Source: an uncultured bacterium
Lineage (GTDB): Bacteria > Verrucomicrobiota > Lentisphaeria > Oligosphaerales > Oligosphaeraceae
Reading direction: 5' to 3'
Length of the DNA: 33,409 nucleotides
NCBI GenBank assembly: GCA_900548225.1
Contig: URJM01000018.1
Coordinates: 1 to 33,409, forward strand
Positions 15,477 through 23,345 of the stretch are shown here, piece after piece. How positions within the stretch are numbered: position 1 is the stretch's first letter; every line of letters starts with the position of its first letter. The notes beneath the pieces are model-generated. The model was not told where the DNA came from. It made no database searches and saw only the letters and a program-made list of their open reading frames with translations. Both the position numbers and the translations under genes were made by a program.

Positions 15477-17051
15477 ATGTCTGTACGCGTCCGTTTTGCG
15501 CCCTCTCCTACGGGGCAGGTTCACATTGGCAACATCCGCGCCGCCATCTTCAATTGGCTCTTTGCCCGCCACGAGGGCGGCACCTTCCTTTTGCGTGTGG
15601 AGGACACTGACCTTGAACGTTCCACTCCCCAGGCGATCCAGGCTCTTCTGGAGGTGATGCAGTGGCTTGGCCTCGACTATGACGAGGAGATTTTCTACCA
15701 GACCACCCAGTCTGCAAGGCACTGTGCCGCCGCGAAGGAGATGCTTTCGAAGGGTCTTGCCTACGAGGACAAGAAGGGTGGCGACGCGCCCGCGGTCCTC
15801 TTCCAGTTCCCGTATGAGTGCGACTGCGTTCCGGGCGTCGAGTGCGTCGGCGAGCAGCGTGTCGCCCTCCATCCGGAGGTGCCGCTTTCGGTATCCCGCA
15901 AGGGTGTCGACTTTGCGGCTGTCTCCCCCAAGGGGAAGGCCGCGCCGGCCGGCGGCACCCTGGCCGGCTTCAGGGGCCTCGTTGCGCTTGACTCCTCCGG
16001 AAAGGAGCTCTTCAAACTTGACGAACACCTCGGCGAAATCCGGAACGGGGAGCACTTCACGCTTCCGGAGGCGGCTGAAATCCGCTTCATGCGCCGCACA
16101 ATCTCCTACACCGACCTGGTCAAGGGGCGCATGGTCAAACCCCTTGACGCAATGAAGGACTTCGTGATAATCCGTTCCGACGGGTCCCCAGTCTTCCACC
16201 TGGCAAACGTGATGGACGACATCACCCAGGGCGTCACGCACATCATCCGCGGCGACGACCATGTCGAGAACACCTTCAAGCACATCTTCCTCTTCCATGC
16301 CCTGGGGGCGCCGATTCCCCGGTACGCCCATCTTCCGATGATTGTCAACGCCCAGGGCAAGCCCTACAGCAAGCGGGACGGCGACGCATTTGTCGGCGAC
16401 TTCCGTGAGAAGGGCTTTTTGGCGGACGCGCTCTTCAACTACCTGAGCCTTCTCGGCTGGTCCCCCGGGGACGACCGCGAAAAGCTCTCCCGCGCCGAGC
16501 TGGTGGAGGCATTCACCCTTGACAGATGTCTCCGCGCCCCGGCCCAGATGGACATCAACAAGCTGACCGCCCTCAACGGGCAGTACATCGCCGAGATGCC
16601 CGCCGCCGAATTCCTGACGGCCGCCAAGGCGCAGGCCGCCGCATTGCCCTGGGGAGGCGCGGCAGTCGAATCGCCGCTCTTCGCGCAGGTCGCCGCCTTC
16701 ATGCAAAGCCGCGTGAAACGCCTGGTCGACGTCTCCCAGTGGGAATACTTCTTTGCGGAACTCCCTGCATGGGACCAGAAGGTCTGCGACAAGCTCCTCA
16801 GGAATCCCGACGCGGTGGCGGCACTCTCCGAACTGCCCGGCGCGCTGCGCGCACTTCCCGATTTCACCGCGGCTGCGGTGGAGGAGGCAGTGGCACGCGT
16901 CGCCGAGGCGCACGGAATCCCCCACGGGAAGCTCAACCAGCCTCTGCGGGCCGCAATCACGGGCACGAACATCGGCGCGGGAATCTTCGAGACTGCCGAA
17001 CTGATTGGACGCGACCGGTGCGTCGCCAGGCTCGAAAAGTTCCCCCGCTAG
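15477..17051 (+). CDS. gltX: Glutamyl-tRNA synthetase with a divergent, enlarged insertion domain
   Basis: A 524-residue class I synthetase that charges tRNA with glutamate. Seen: RFAPSPTGQVHIGN at 6-19 carrying the HIGH-type motif, RVEDTD, FVIIRSDGSPVFHLANVMDD near 228-245, HIIRGDDHVENT, and KPYSKRDG near 296-303 as the KMSKS-type loop. The stretch between LAYEDKK (about 94) and FVIIRSDG (about 228) is some 40 residues longer than in Thermus-type enzymes; it lacks the usual CTPEEL and YDGRCR patterns and contains CDCVPGVEC and a run of Gly/Pro/Ala. It may be a replaced acceptor-binding domain. ATG 15477 has no Shine-Dalgarno sequence. Glu/Gln tRNA discrimination cannot be judged by eye. Confidence 0.92.
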   Translation: MSVRVRFAPSPTGQVHIGNIRAAIFNWLFARHEGGTFLLRVEDTDLERSTPQAIQALLEVMQWLGLDYDEEIFYQTTQSARHCAAAKEMLSKGLAYEDKKGGDAPAVLFQFPYECDCVPGVECVGEQRVALHPEVPLSVSRKGVDFAAVSPKGKAAPAGGTLAGFRGLVALDSSGKELFKLDEHLGEIRNGEHFTLPEAAEIRFMRRTISYTDLVKGRMVKPLDAMKDFVIIRSDGSPVFHLANVMDDITQGVTHIIRGDDHVENTFKHIFLFHALGAPIPRYAHLPMIVNAQGKPYSKRDGDAFVGDFREKGFLADALFNYLSLLGWSPGDDREKLSRAELVEAFTLDRCLRAPAQMDINKLTALNGQYIAEMPAAEFLTAAKAQAAALPWGGAAVESPLFAQVAAFMQSRVKRLVDVSQWEYFFAELPAWDQKVCDKLLRNPDAVAALSELPGALRALPDFTAAAVEEAVARVAEAHGIPHGKLNQPLRAAITGTNIGAGIFETAELIGRDRCVARLEKFPR

Positions 17052-17072
17052 AAAACAGCATCAGCAATTCCC

Positions 17073-17101
17073 GGACGCCGCGCGGGAGGGGCGCGGCTTC
17101 C
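17073..17101 (+). terminator. Possible terminator hairpin after gltX
   Basis: GGACGCCGCGC (17073-17083) pairs with GCGCGGCTTCC (17091-17101) with one mismatch around a seven-base loop GGGAGGG. It lies 22 bases after the gltX stop. There is no T run, so it may be Rho-assisted or simply a processing hairpin. Confidence 0.35.
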
Positions 17102-17158
17102 GCCGCACCGTTCTTCGACCGAAACAAGGCCAACTAATAATTCTATCGCTATAACATT

Positions 17159-18598
17159 ATGGAACAGAACAACTTGCCAACAGTGGCCATCGTGGGGCGA
17201 CCCAATGTGGGAAAGTCCGCCCTCTTCAATGCAATCCTCAAGAAGAGGATTTCGATTGTCCACGAGCAAAGCGGCGTGACCCGTGACTGCGTCGCGTCCC
17301 CTGCCGAGTATCGTGGAAAGTCCTTTTTGCTTGTGGACACGGGTGGACTGGGCACCTGGAACGGCGACAAGAAGATCGACCTCTTCGACGGCATGATCCG
17401 CGAGCAGGTCACCGAAGTAATCAAGGACGCCAGCTGCCTGATTTGGGTTGTGAACTGCCTTGACGGCATCACCCCCCAGGACGAGGAGGTGGGGGCGTTC
17501 CTCCGGAAGTCCGGCAAGCCTCTCTTCCTGTGCGCCAACAAGGCTGACAACCGCGATCTGGTGCAGTCCGCCCACGGCATCTTCGGAGCCCTTGGCGTGA
17601 AGGAGATTCTTCCGACAACCTGCACCCACAGCCATGGCATTGACGAGCTTCTCAGGAAGGTGACCGCGAGCCTGCCCGAAACCGAGCAGAACCCCGAGGA
17701 GGAGAAGCCGATGCGCATCGCCGTCGTGGGGCGCCCCAACGTGGGCAAGTCCTCGCTGGTGAACCGCCTGCTGGGGGAAAACCGGATGATGGTCTCGGAC
17801 ATCGCCGGCACCACACGCGACTCGGTGGATTTGCCGCTCGTCCTTGAAAAGGATGGGGAAAGGCTCCCAATCACCCTGGTTGACACCGCGGGACTCCGCC
17901 GCAAGGGGCAGATTTCGACCGTCGTGGAATTCTTCAGCGCAAACCGCACCGAGCTGGCAATCCGAAGCAGCGACCTGGTCCTCTTCGTCCTGGACTCCGA
18001 GGACGCCTGCACCACCCAGGAACGCCGCATCGGACGCATCATCGCCGACGCGCGTCGCCCGTGCATCATGCTGGCGAACAAGTGGGATCTCATCATCAAG
18101 GCAGGAAACAACAAGCCGAAGCTCTTCGAGGACTATGTCAGGGAACGGATGCCATACATGTCCCACGCGCCAATCATCAACATCTCGGCAATGAACGGAT
18201 ACAACGTGGGGGTCATCTTCGACCGTCTGAGGATGGTCAAGGAGCAGATGAAGGTGATGGTTCCAACCGCAATCTTCAACCAGTTCCTCCAGGACACCCT
18301 CCAGCGGAACCCGCCGGTCTCGGTCAGTTCGCGGCGGTTCAAGATCTTCTACGGGACAATGGTGCACAACCCGCCACCGAAGTTCGTCCTCTTCGTCAAC
18401 GACAGGAAACTCTGCCCGAAGAACTACGAGAACTACCTTGAAAACCGCATCCGCGAGGCGTTCTTCCCCGCCAGCGGACTGCCAATCAACCTGGAACTAA
18501 GAAACCGCGAGGACCCGGCAAGCCGGCAGGGAGCACGCGCGGCGGCGGCGGGCGTACACGCACAAAAGCGCCGTATGCAGCCGCCACGTCGCAAATGA
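17159..18598 (+). CDS. der: Ribosome biogenesis GTPase Der (EngA)
   Basis: A 479-residue protein with two tandem GTPase domains and a KH-like C-terminal domain, needed for 50S subunit maturation. Seen: first G1 GRPNVGKS at 13-20, DTGG, NKAD; second G1 GRPNVGKSS near 191-199, then DIAGTTRDSVD, DTAGL and NKWD; a C-terminal KIFYGTMVHNPPPKFVLFVND typical of Der; and a basic tail rich in Arg/Ala (about 25 residues). The first G3 region, FLLVDTGGL, and the first G2, GVTRD, are normal. TATAAC (17150-17155) lies only four bases before ATG 17159 and no Shine-Dalgarno is visible, so a leaderless start is conceivable. It is followed 57 bases later by the first mannosidase gene. Confidence 0.95.
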   Translation: MEQNNLPTVAIVGRPNVGKSALFNAILKKRISIVHEQSGVTRDCVASPAEYRGKSFLLVDTGGLGTWNGDKKIDLFDGMIREQVTEVIKDASCLIWVVNCLDGITPQDEEVGAFLRKSGKPLFLCANKADNRDLVQSAHGIFGALGVKEILPTTCTHSHGIDELLRKVTASLPETEQNPEEEKPMRIAVVGRPNVGKSSLVNRLLGENRMMVSDIAGTTRDSVDLPLVLEKDGERLPITLVDTAGLRRKGQISTVVEFFSANRTELAIRSSDLVLFVLDSEDACTTQERRIGRIIADARRPCIMLANKWDLIIKAGNNKPKLFEDYVRERMPYMSHAPIINISAMNGYNVGVIFDRLRMVKEQMKVMVPTAIFNQFLQDTLQRNPPVSVSSRRFKIFYGTMVHNPPPKFVLFVNDRKLCPKNYENYLENRIREAFFPASGLPINLELRNREDPASRQGARAAAAGVHAQKRRMQPPRRK

Positions 18599-18655
18599 CG
18601 TGTCCTGTCATGGTTTGTTCATGGTCTTTGCCTCCATTCCACCCTTCATCCACCT

Positions 18656-21600
18656 ATGACCGACTCTCAATTCCAAGAGAACCTTACTCGACTGGAGTTG
18701 TTCCATCCTCGTTCCGAGGAGGACATGTTCACCGACTACAGCTTTCTTCATGCCGAGGTGGGCGTTTCTGACGAGCCGGTCGCCTGGGAGGATCGTCTCA
18801 AGCTCAAGTACCGTCCAGTGGCGGAGGGCGAGAGTTGGGGTGTGGACTGGCAGAGCGGCTGGTTTCACCTGACGGGTCAGGTTCCCGGCTCCTGGAGGGG
18901 CGAGGTGGTCTTGCGGCTGAACCTTGGCGGCGAGGCTCTTGTCTTCGACGACAAGGGGGCTCCTGTCTGCGGTCTTACGAATGCGTCGGTCTATCATCCC
19001 GACTACTACAAGGAGGTCTTCTTCTTCGAGAAGGCTGTCAAGGCCGGCTGCAGGATTGACATGTGGGTTGAGGCCGCCGCCAACAATGTCCTCGGGCCTG
19101 CCCAGTTCAACTGGTATCCCCACGCCACCCGGGAGCCATATCCTGCGGGGCACTCTGTCGGCACCGTCAAGTATATGCGCATCGCCCTTTTCAACGGCGA
19201 GCTACGCAGGTTCCGCAACGAGTTCCTGCAGCTATGGCACTATGTGGAATACCTGAAGCGGGATGTGAAGAACTACCGATGCCGCCAGATTGCGAAGGCG
19301 CTCTCCGACGCGCTGGACGTCTACTGCGGAAATCCTGAAAACGCCGCCGCCGCCCGCAGGGTGCTGGCGCCCATCCTGTCGCAGAAGGCCCTCTCCTCCG
19401 CCCTCAAGTGCACTGCCATCGGCCATGCCCACATAGACGTGGGCTGGCTGTGGCCTGTCCGCGAGTCCGTCCGCAAGGCGGGCCGTACCTTTTCCAGCCA
19501 GCTTCGCCTGATGAAGCGGTATCCGGGCTATGTCTTCGGCGCGTCCCAGCCACAGCTCTACCAGTTTGTGAAGGATGCATACCCCGCGCTTTACAAGCGC
19601 ATCAAGGCGGCCGTGAAGGCGGGCACCTGGGAGTGCCAGGGCGGCATGTGGGTGGAGGCCGACAACAACCTCCCGTCGGGTGAGTCGCTTATCCGGCAGT
19701 TCATCCACGGAAAGAACTTCTTCAAGGAGGAGTTCGGAGTCGATGTGAAAAACCTCTGGCTGCCGGACGTCTTCGGATACAATGGCAACACCCCCCAGAT
19801 CATGAAAATCTGCGGCTGCGACTTCTTCCTGACGCAGAAGCTCTCCTGGAACACGGTCAACAAGCCGCCATACAACACCTTCAGGTGGATTGGGATTGAC
19901 GGGTCGGAGGTGACGACTCACTTCCCCCCCGAAAACAACTACAACTCGCTGCTGACGACCTGGGGGCTTGCCGTCGCCCAGGACAGGTACAACGAGGCGG
20001 CGGTCTGCGGTGAATTCCTCTCGCTCTACGGCATGGGGGACGGCGGCGGCGGACCCCAGGAGGACCTTGTGGAGCGCGGGCGGCTCGTCGCCGACTGGGA
20101 AGGCTCACCGAAGGTGGAATTCGGCTTTGCGCAGCCTGCCTTCGACAGGATGATGGCCTGCAAGTCCGTTCTGCCCACATGGCATGGCGAACTCTACTTC
20201 GAGAACCACCGTGGCACCCTTACCACGCAGGCACGCACCAAGAAGAACAACCGCAAGCTTGAGCAACGCCTCCTCCAGGCCGAGTTCATCAACAGTCTGC
20301 TTCCAGCCTCCAAGTATCCTCGCAAGGAGTTGGACAGAGTATGCAAACTGCTGCTTCTAAACCAGTTCCACGACATCATCCCAGGTTCGTCAATCCGTCT
20401 GGTCTACGACAGGACCGAGCGTGAGCATGCCGAGGGGCTGAAAGCGCTGGAGGCTCTCATCCAGAAGGCTGGATCTCAGCTTCTGTCGAGGGACTCCTCC
20501 TCGGTCACCTTCATGAACACCCTTTCGGTGGACTACACGCGGCCCCTTGAACTTCCCGCAGCCTGGGCAAAGGGCAGGGTGGTAGGGGAGGACGGAGCCG
20601 AAATCCCCGTCCAGGTGGAGTCGGACGGGCGAGTCTTCGGCAGGGCGTCTGTCCCCGCCGATGGCTTCCTGACCCTTCGGCATGTGGGCGGCAAGGGCGG
20701 CGCTGTCAAGGCGAAGCGCATGAAGGGCCTTGTCCTCGAGAACGCGAATCTTCGTTTCGCCTTTGACAAATCCGCCCGCATGACCAGCGCCGTCGTGAAG
20801 GCGACAGGCCAGGAGACGCTTTCCGCGCCGGGCAACGACTTCCTCATGTTCAACGACATGACTTCGACTTACGATGCCTGGAACATCGACCAGTGGTATC
20901 GTGGCGAGAGGACCTCCGACAGGGCGGATTCCGTGGCGGAGGTGCTTTGCGAGGAGGGGCCTGTCCGCAGCGTCCTGCATTTCAGGCTGAGGATCCACGA
21001 CTCCCTGATTGACCAGGAGGTTTCCCTCGGGGCTGACGCGTCCGCAGTCGAGTTCAAGACCGCGGTGGAGTGGAAGGAGATTCACAAGATGCTGCGTGTG
21101 GCCTTCCCGACGCAGATCGAATCCCTGGAGGCCGCCTACGACATCCAATACGGAATGATCAGGCGCCCGACCCACACGAACACGAGCTGGGAGCAGGTTC
21201 AGTTCGAGGTCTGCGCCCATCGCTACGCCGACCTCTCCGACGATGAGCGCGGCGCCGCAATCCTCAACGACTGCAAATACGGTCACTCGGTGCGCGACGG
21301 CGTTATGGAACTGAACCTCCTGCGTTCCAGCAAGTGGCCTGACTACAACGCCGACCAGGGGCACCAGGAGTTCACCTACGCGTTCGCCCCGCACCGCGGC
21401 ACCCTCGTCGATTCGTCCGTCCAGTCGGATGCCGCCCAGCTCAACCGTGAACCCTGGCGTTTCGACGGCTATGCGGCGAAGGCGCTTTCGCTGCCGATTT
21501 CGGTCGAAGGGCAGGGCGTCTCCATCGAGGCCGTCAAACGTGCCGAGAGGTCCGACGACCTGATTGTCCGCATTGTTGAGACGCGCGGCAGGCACGCATC

Positions 21601-21754
21601 CGCCACTGTCAGGCTCTCGAAGGGATGCGGATTCAAGCGCGTCTCCTTCACAAATGCAATCGAGTGGACCGACGACGGCGTCCTTTCGCTCAAGGACGGC
21701 GAGGGCTCCCTGGCTCTCCATCCGTTCCAGATAGTCACGCTCCGACTCTCGTAG
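18656..21754 (+). CDS. GH38 alpha-mannosidase (copy 1)
   Basis: A 1032-residue glycoside hydrolase family 38 enzyme, which removes alpha-linked mannose with retention through a zinc-bound active site. Seen: a roughly 230-residue N-terminal domain, GHAHIDVGWLWP at 256-267 with zinc ligands His259 and Asp261, WECQGGMWVEADNNLPSGES, WLPDVFGYNGN with the nucleophile Asp371, QKLSWN, and NQFHDIIPGSS with zinc ligand His572. A long beta-rich C-terminal region follows. No signal peptide is seen, so it probably acts in the cytoplasm on imported oligosaccharides. It is closely paralogous to 23346-26510; the two flank maf and cysE. ATG 18656 lacks a Shine-Dalgarno sequence, but the paralogue starts at the matching point. 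Confidence 0.93.
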   Translation: MTDSQFQENLTRLELFHPRSEEDMFTDYSFLHAEVGVSDEPVAWEDRLKLKYRPVAEGESWGVDWQSGWFHLTGQVPGSWRGEVVLRLNLGGEALVFDDKGAPVCGLTNASVYHPDYYKEVFFFEKAVKAGCRIDMWVEAAANNVLGPAQFNWYPHATREPYPAGHSVGTVKYMRIALFNGELRRFRNEFLQLWHYVEYLKRDVKNYRCRQIAKALSDALDVYCGNPENAAAARRVLAPILSQKALSSALKCTAIGHAHIDVGWLWPVRESVRKAGRTFSSQLRLMKRYPGYVFGASQPQLYQFVKDAYPALYKRIKAAVKAGTWECQGGMWVEADNNLPSGESLIRQFIHGKNFFKEEFGVDVKNLWLPDVFGYNGNTPQIMKICGCDFFLTQKLSWNTVNKPPYNTFRWIGIDGSEVTTHFPPENNYNSLLTTWGLAVAQDRYNEAAVCGEFLSLYGMGDGGGGPQEDLVERGRLVADWEGSPKVEFGFAQPAFDRMMACKSVLPTWHGELYFENHRGTLTTQARTKKNNRKLEQRLLQAEFINSLLPASKYPRKELDRVCKLLLLNQFHDIIPGSSIRLVYDRTEREHAEGLKALEALIQKAGSQLLSRDSSSVTFMNTLSVDYTRPLELPAAWAKGRVVGEDGAEIPVQVESDGRVFGRASVPADGFLTLRHVGGKGGAVKAKRMKGLVLENANLRFAFDKSARMTSAVVKATGQETLSAPGNDFLMFNDMTSTYDAWNIDQWYRGERTSDRADSVAEVLCEEGPVRSVLHFRLRIHDSLIDQEVSLGADASAVEFKTAVEWKEIHKMLRVAFPTQIESLEAAYDIQYGMIRRPTHTNTSWEQVQFEVCAHRYADLSDDERGAAILNDCKYGHSVRDGVMELNLLRSSKWPDYNADQGHQEFTYAFAPHRGTLVDSSVQSDAAQLNREPWRFDGYAAKALSLPISVEGQGVSIEAVKRAERSDDLIVRIVETRGRHASATVRLSKGCGFKRVSFTNAIEWTDDGVLSLKDGEGSLALHPFQIVTLRLS

Positions 21755-21756
21755 CC

Positions 21757-22320
21757 GTGCTTGTCCTCGCGTCAAAGTCTCCCCGCCGCAAGGCGCTCCT
21801 CGCCGGGGCCGGCATGGATTTCATCGTGGATCCGGCCGCCGGGGAGGAGGAACCCTGGAACGGTGCCATCCCCCCGGAGGAATACGTGAGGCGGCTGGCC
21901 GCCAGGAAGGCGCTGGAAGTCGCGCCGAGGCACCCGGGGGCGATGATTGTCGGGGCGGACACCATAGTCGTTCTCGACGGAAGGATTCTGGGGAAGCCGC
22001 GGGACATGGAGAACGCCCGTGAGATGCTTTCGATGCTCTCCGGCCGTGAGCACATGGTCTTCACCGGCGTGGCACTGGCGCGGGACGCGGCGCTCCTGTG
22101 TTCCTGGACCACGGCCACGGCTGTCCGCTTCAAGACTCTCTCCAGCGATGAAACCAGGGAGTATCTTTCCCTCGTGAACCCGCTTGACAAGGCGGGCGCA
22201 TACGGAATCCAGGATCACGGCGACCTGATAGTCGAAGGAATCCGGGGTTCCTACAGCAATGTCGTCGGGCTGCCTGTCGAGGAGCTTCTCGATGTGCTGG
22301 CCGCAGTGCAGGGCCAGTAG
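21757..22320 (+). CDS. maf: Maf-family nucleoside triphosphate pyrophosphatase
   Basis: A 187-residue Maf/HAM1-like house-cleaning enzyme that hydrolyses non-canonical or excess nucleotides (dTTP/UTP or modified bases) to the monophosphate and pyrophosphate. Seen: the N-terminal LASKSPRRKALL motif at 4-15, GADTIVVLDGRILGKP near 66-81 with catalytic Asp68, FTGVAL, and DKAGAYGIQDHGDLIVEGIRGSYSNVVGLP. The start is taken as GTG 21757, two bases after the mannosidase stop, because the conserved LASKSPRR motif then sits at the usual place; the in-frame extension upstream overlaps the mannosidase gene and lacks family features. Tight spacing implies coupling. The dTTP/UTP (YhdE) subgroup is more likely than the m7GTP (YceF) subgroup, though this is a judgement by eye. 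Confidence 0.9.
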   Translation: MLVLASKSPRRKALLAGAGMDFIVDPAAGEEEPWNGAIPPEEYVRRLAARKALEVAPRHPGAMIVGADTIVVLDGRILGKPRDMENAREMLSMLSGREHMVFTGVALARDAALLCSWTTATAVRFKTLSSDETREYLSLVNPLDKAGAYGIQDHGDLIVEGIRGSYSNVVGLPVEELLDVLAAVQGQ

Positions 22321-22368
22321 CGGCGCCCAGTCCCATCCACCACCTCACACCCCCACCACCAAACTTCC

Positions 22369-23289
22369 ATGTCTCCCAATACTGACGAACTCCAATTCCT
22401 GAATCGGGTTTCTGGTCATCTGATGGACTCCTACAAGAGCCGCGAGGGTGTCTCCTGCCGTGACTGCCGTCCGTTGCCGCGCCGTGACGCGGTCATCCGG
22501 GTGCTCATGGACCTGCTGGAGGTGATCTTCCCAGGCTATTCGGGCGAATACGACTACTACAAGTCCTCCCTGGACGGCTCGATTGCGGGGCAGCTGCCCC
22601 GCATCTACCAGGATTTGACAAACGAACTCGACCAGGCGCTCTCATGCCTTTCGATGATTACGGGAAAGCCGAAGCAGGCAGCCGCCAAGGTGGCCGCGGC
22701 GCTTCTGGAGAAGCTGCCGGAGATACGCGAGACGCTGCTGCTGGACTGCCAGGCCGCCCTGGACGGCGACCCCGCCACCACCTCCCCGGATGAAATCATC
22801 CTCGCATACCCGGGATTCAAGGCAATCTGCGTCCACCGCATCGCACACGAACTCTATGCCGCGGGCATCCCGCTTGTCCCAAGAATCATGAGTGAATACG
22901 CGCATTCGGTCACGGGAATCGACATCAACCCGGGCGCCACCATCGGGAAGAGCTTCTTCATCGACCACGGCACGGGGGTCGTCATCGGCGAAACCTGCGT
23001 GCTTGGCGACAATGTGAAGCTCTACCAGGGGGTCACCCTCGGCGCTCTCTCCTTCCCGAAGGATGGATGCGGGCGCCTCATCAAGGGGACGAAACGCCAC
23101 CCTAACCTGGAGGACAACGTGACCGTCTACGCGGGCGCCACCATCCTCGGGGATGTCACCATTGCCCATCACAGCGTCATCGGCGGCAATGTCTGGCTGA
23201 CCGACTCGATTCCCGAACCCTATACGCGGGTTCTCTTCTCGCCCTCCGAATTGTCGATACAGATACGCCGTGGCGGCGCGCACAAGTAG
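22369..23289 (+). CDS. cysE: Serine O-acetyltransferase
   Basis: A 306-residue left-handed beta-helix acetyltransferase that makes O-acetylserine from serine and acetyl-CoA, the first step of cysteine synthesis. Seen: a long helical N-terminal domain, the active-site stretch AHSVTGIDINPGATIGKSFFIDHGTGVVIGETCVLGD near 181-217, then hexapeptide repeats (NVKLYQGVTLGALS, NVTVYAGATILGD, HHSVIGGNVWLTDS). The N-terminal extension resembles the long SAT type found in many anaerobes rather than the short EpsC form. It follows maf by 48 bases; the upstream bases (CAAACTTCC) hold no Shine-Dalgarno. Its place between two mannosidase genes has no obvious pathway reason. Confidence 0.92.
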   Translation: MSPNTDELQFLNRVSGHLMDSYKSREGVSCRDCRPLPRRDAVIRVLMDLLEVIFPGYSGEYDYYKSSLDGSIAGQLPRIYQDLTNELDQALSCLSMITGKPKQAAAKVAAALLEKLPEIRETLLLDCQAALDGDPATTSPDEIILAYPGFKAICVHRIAHELYAAGIPLVPRIMSEYAHSVTGIDINPGATIGKSFFIDHGTGVVIGETCVLGDNVKLYQGVTLGALSFPKDGCGRLIKGTKRHPNLEDNVTVYAGATILGDVTIAHHSVIGGNVWLTDSIPEPYTRVLFSPSELSIQIRRGGAHK

Positions 23290-23345
23290 TCTTCCTGCCA
23301 GGCGGTCCTTCAAGCACCCGATAACAATAGAGCCCCCATCCCAAG

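Noticed and set aside
15456..16925. Long minus-strand open frame opposite gltX
   Set aside because: No protein family features; the plus strand carries all the synthetase motifs.
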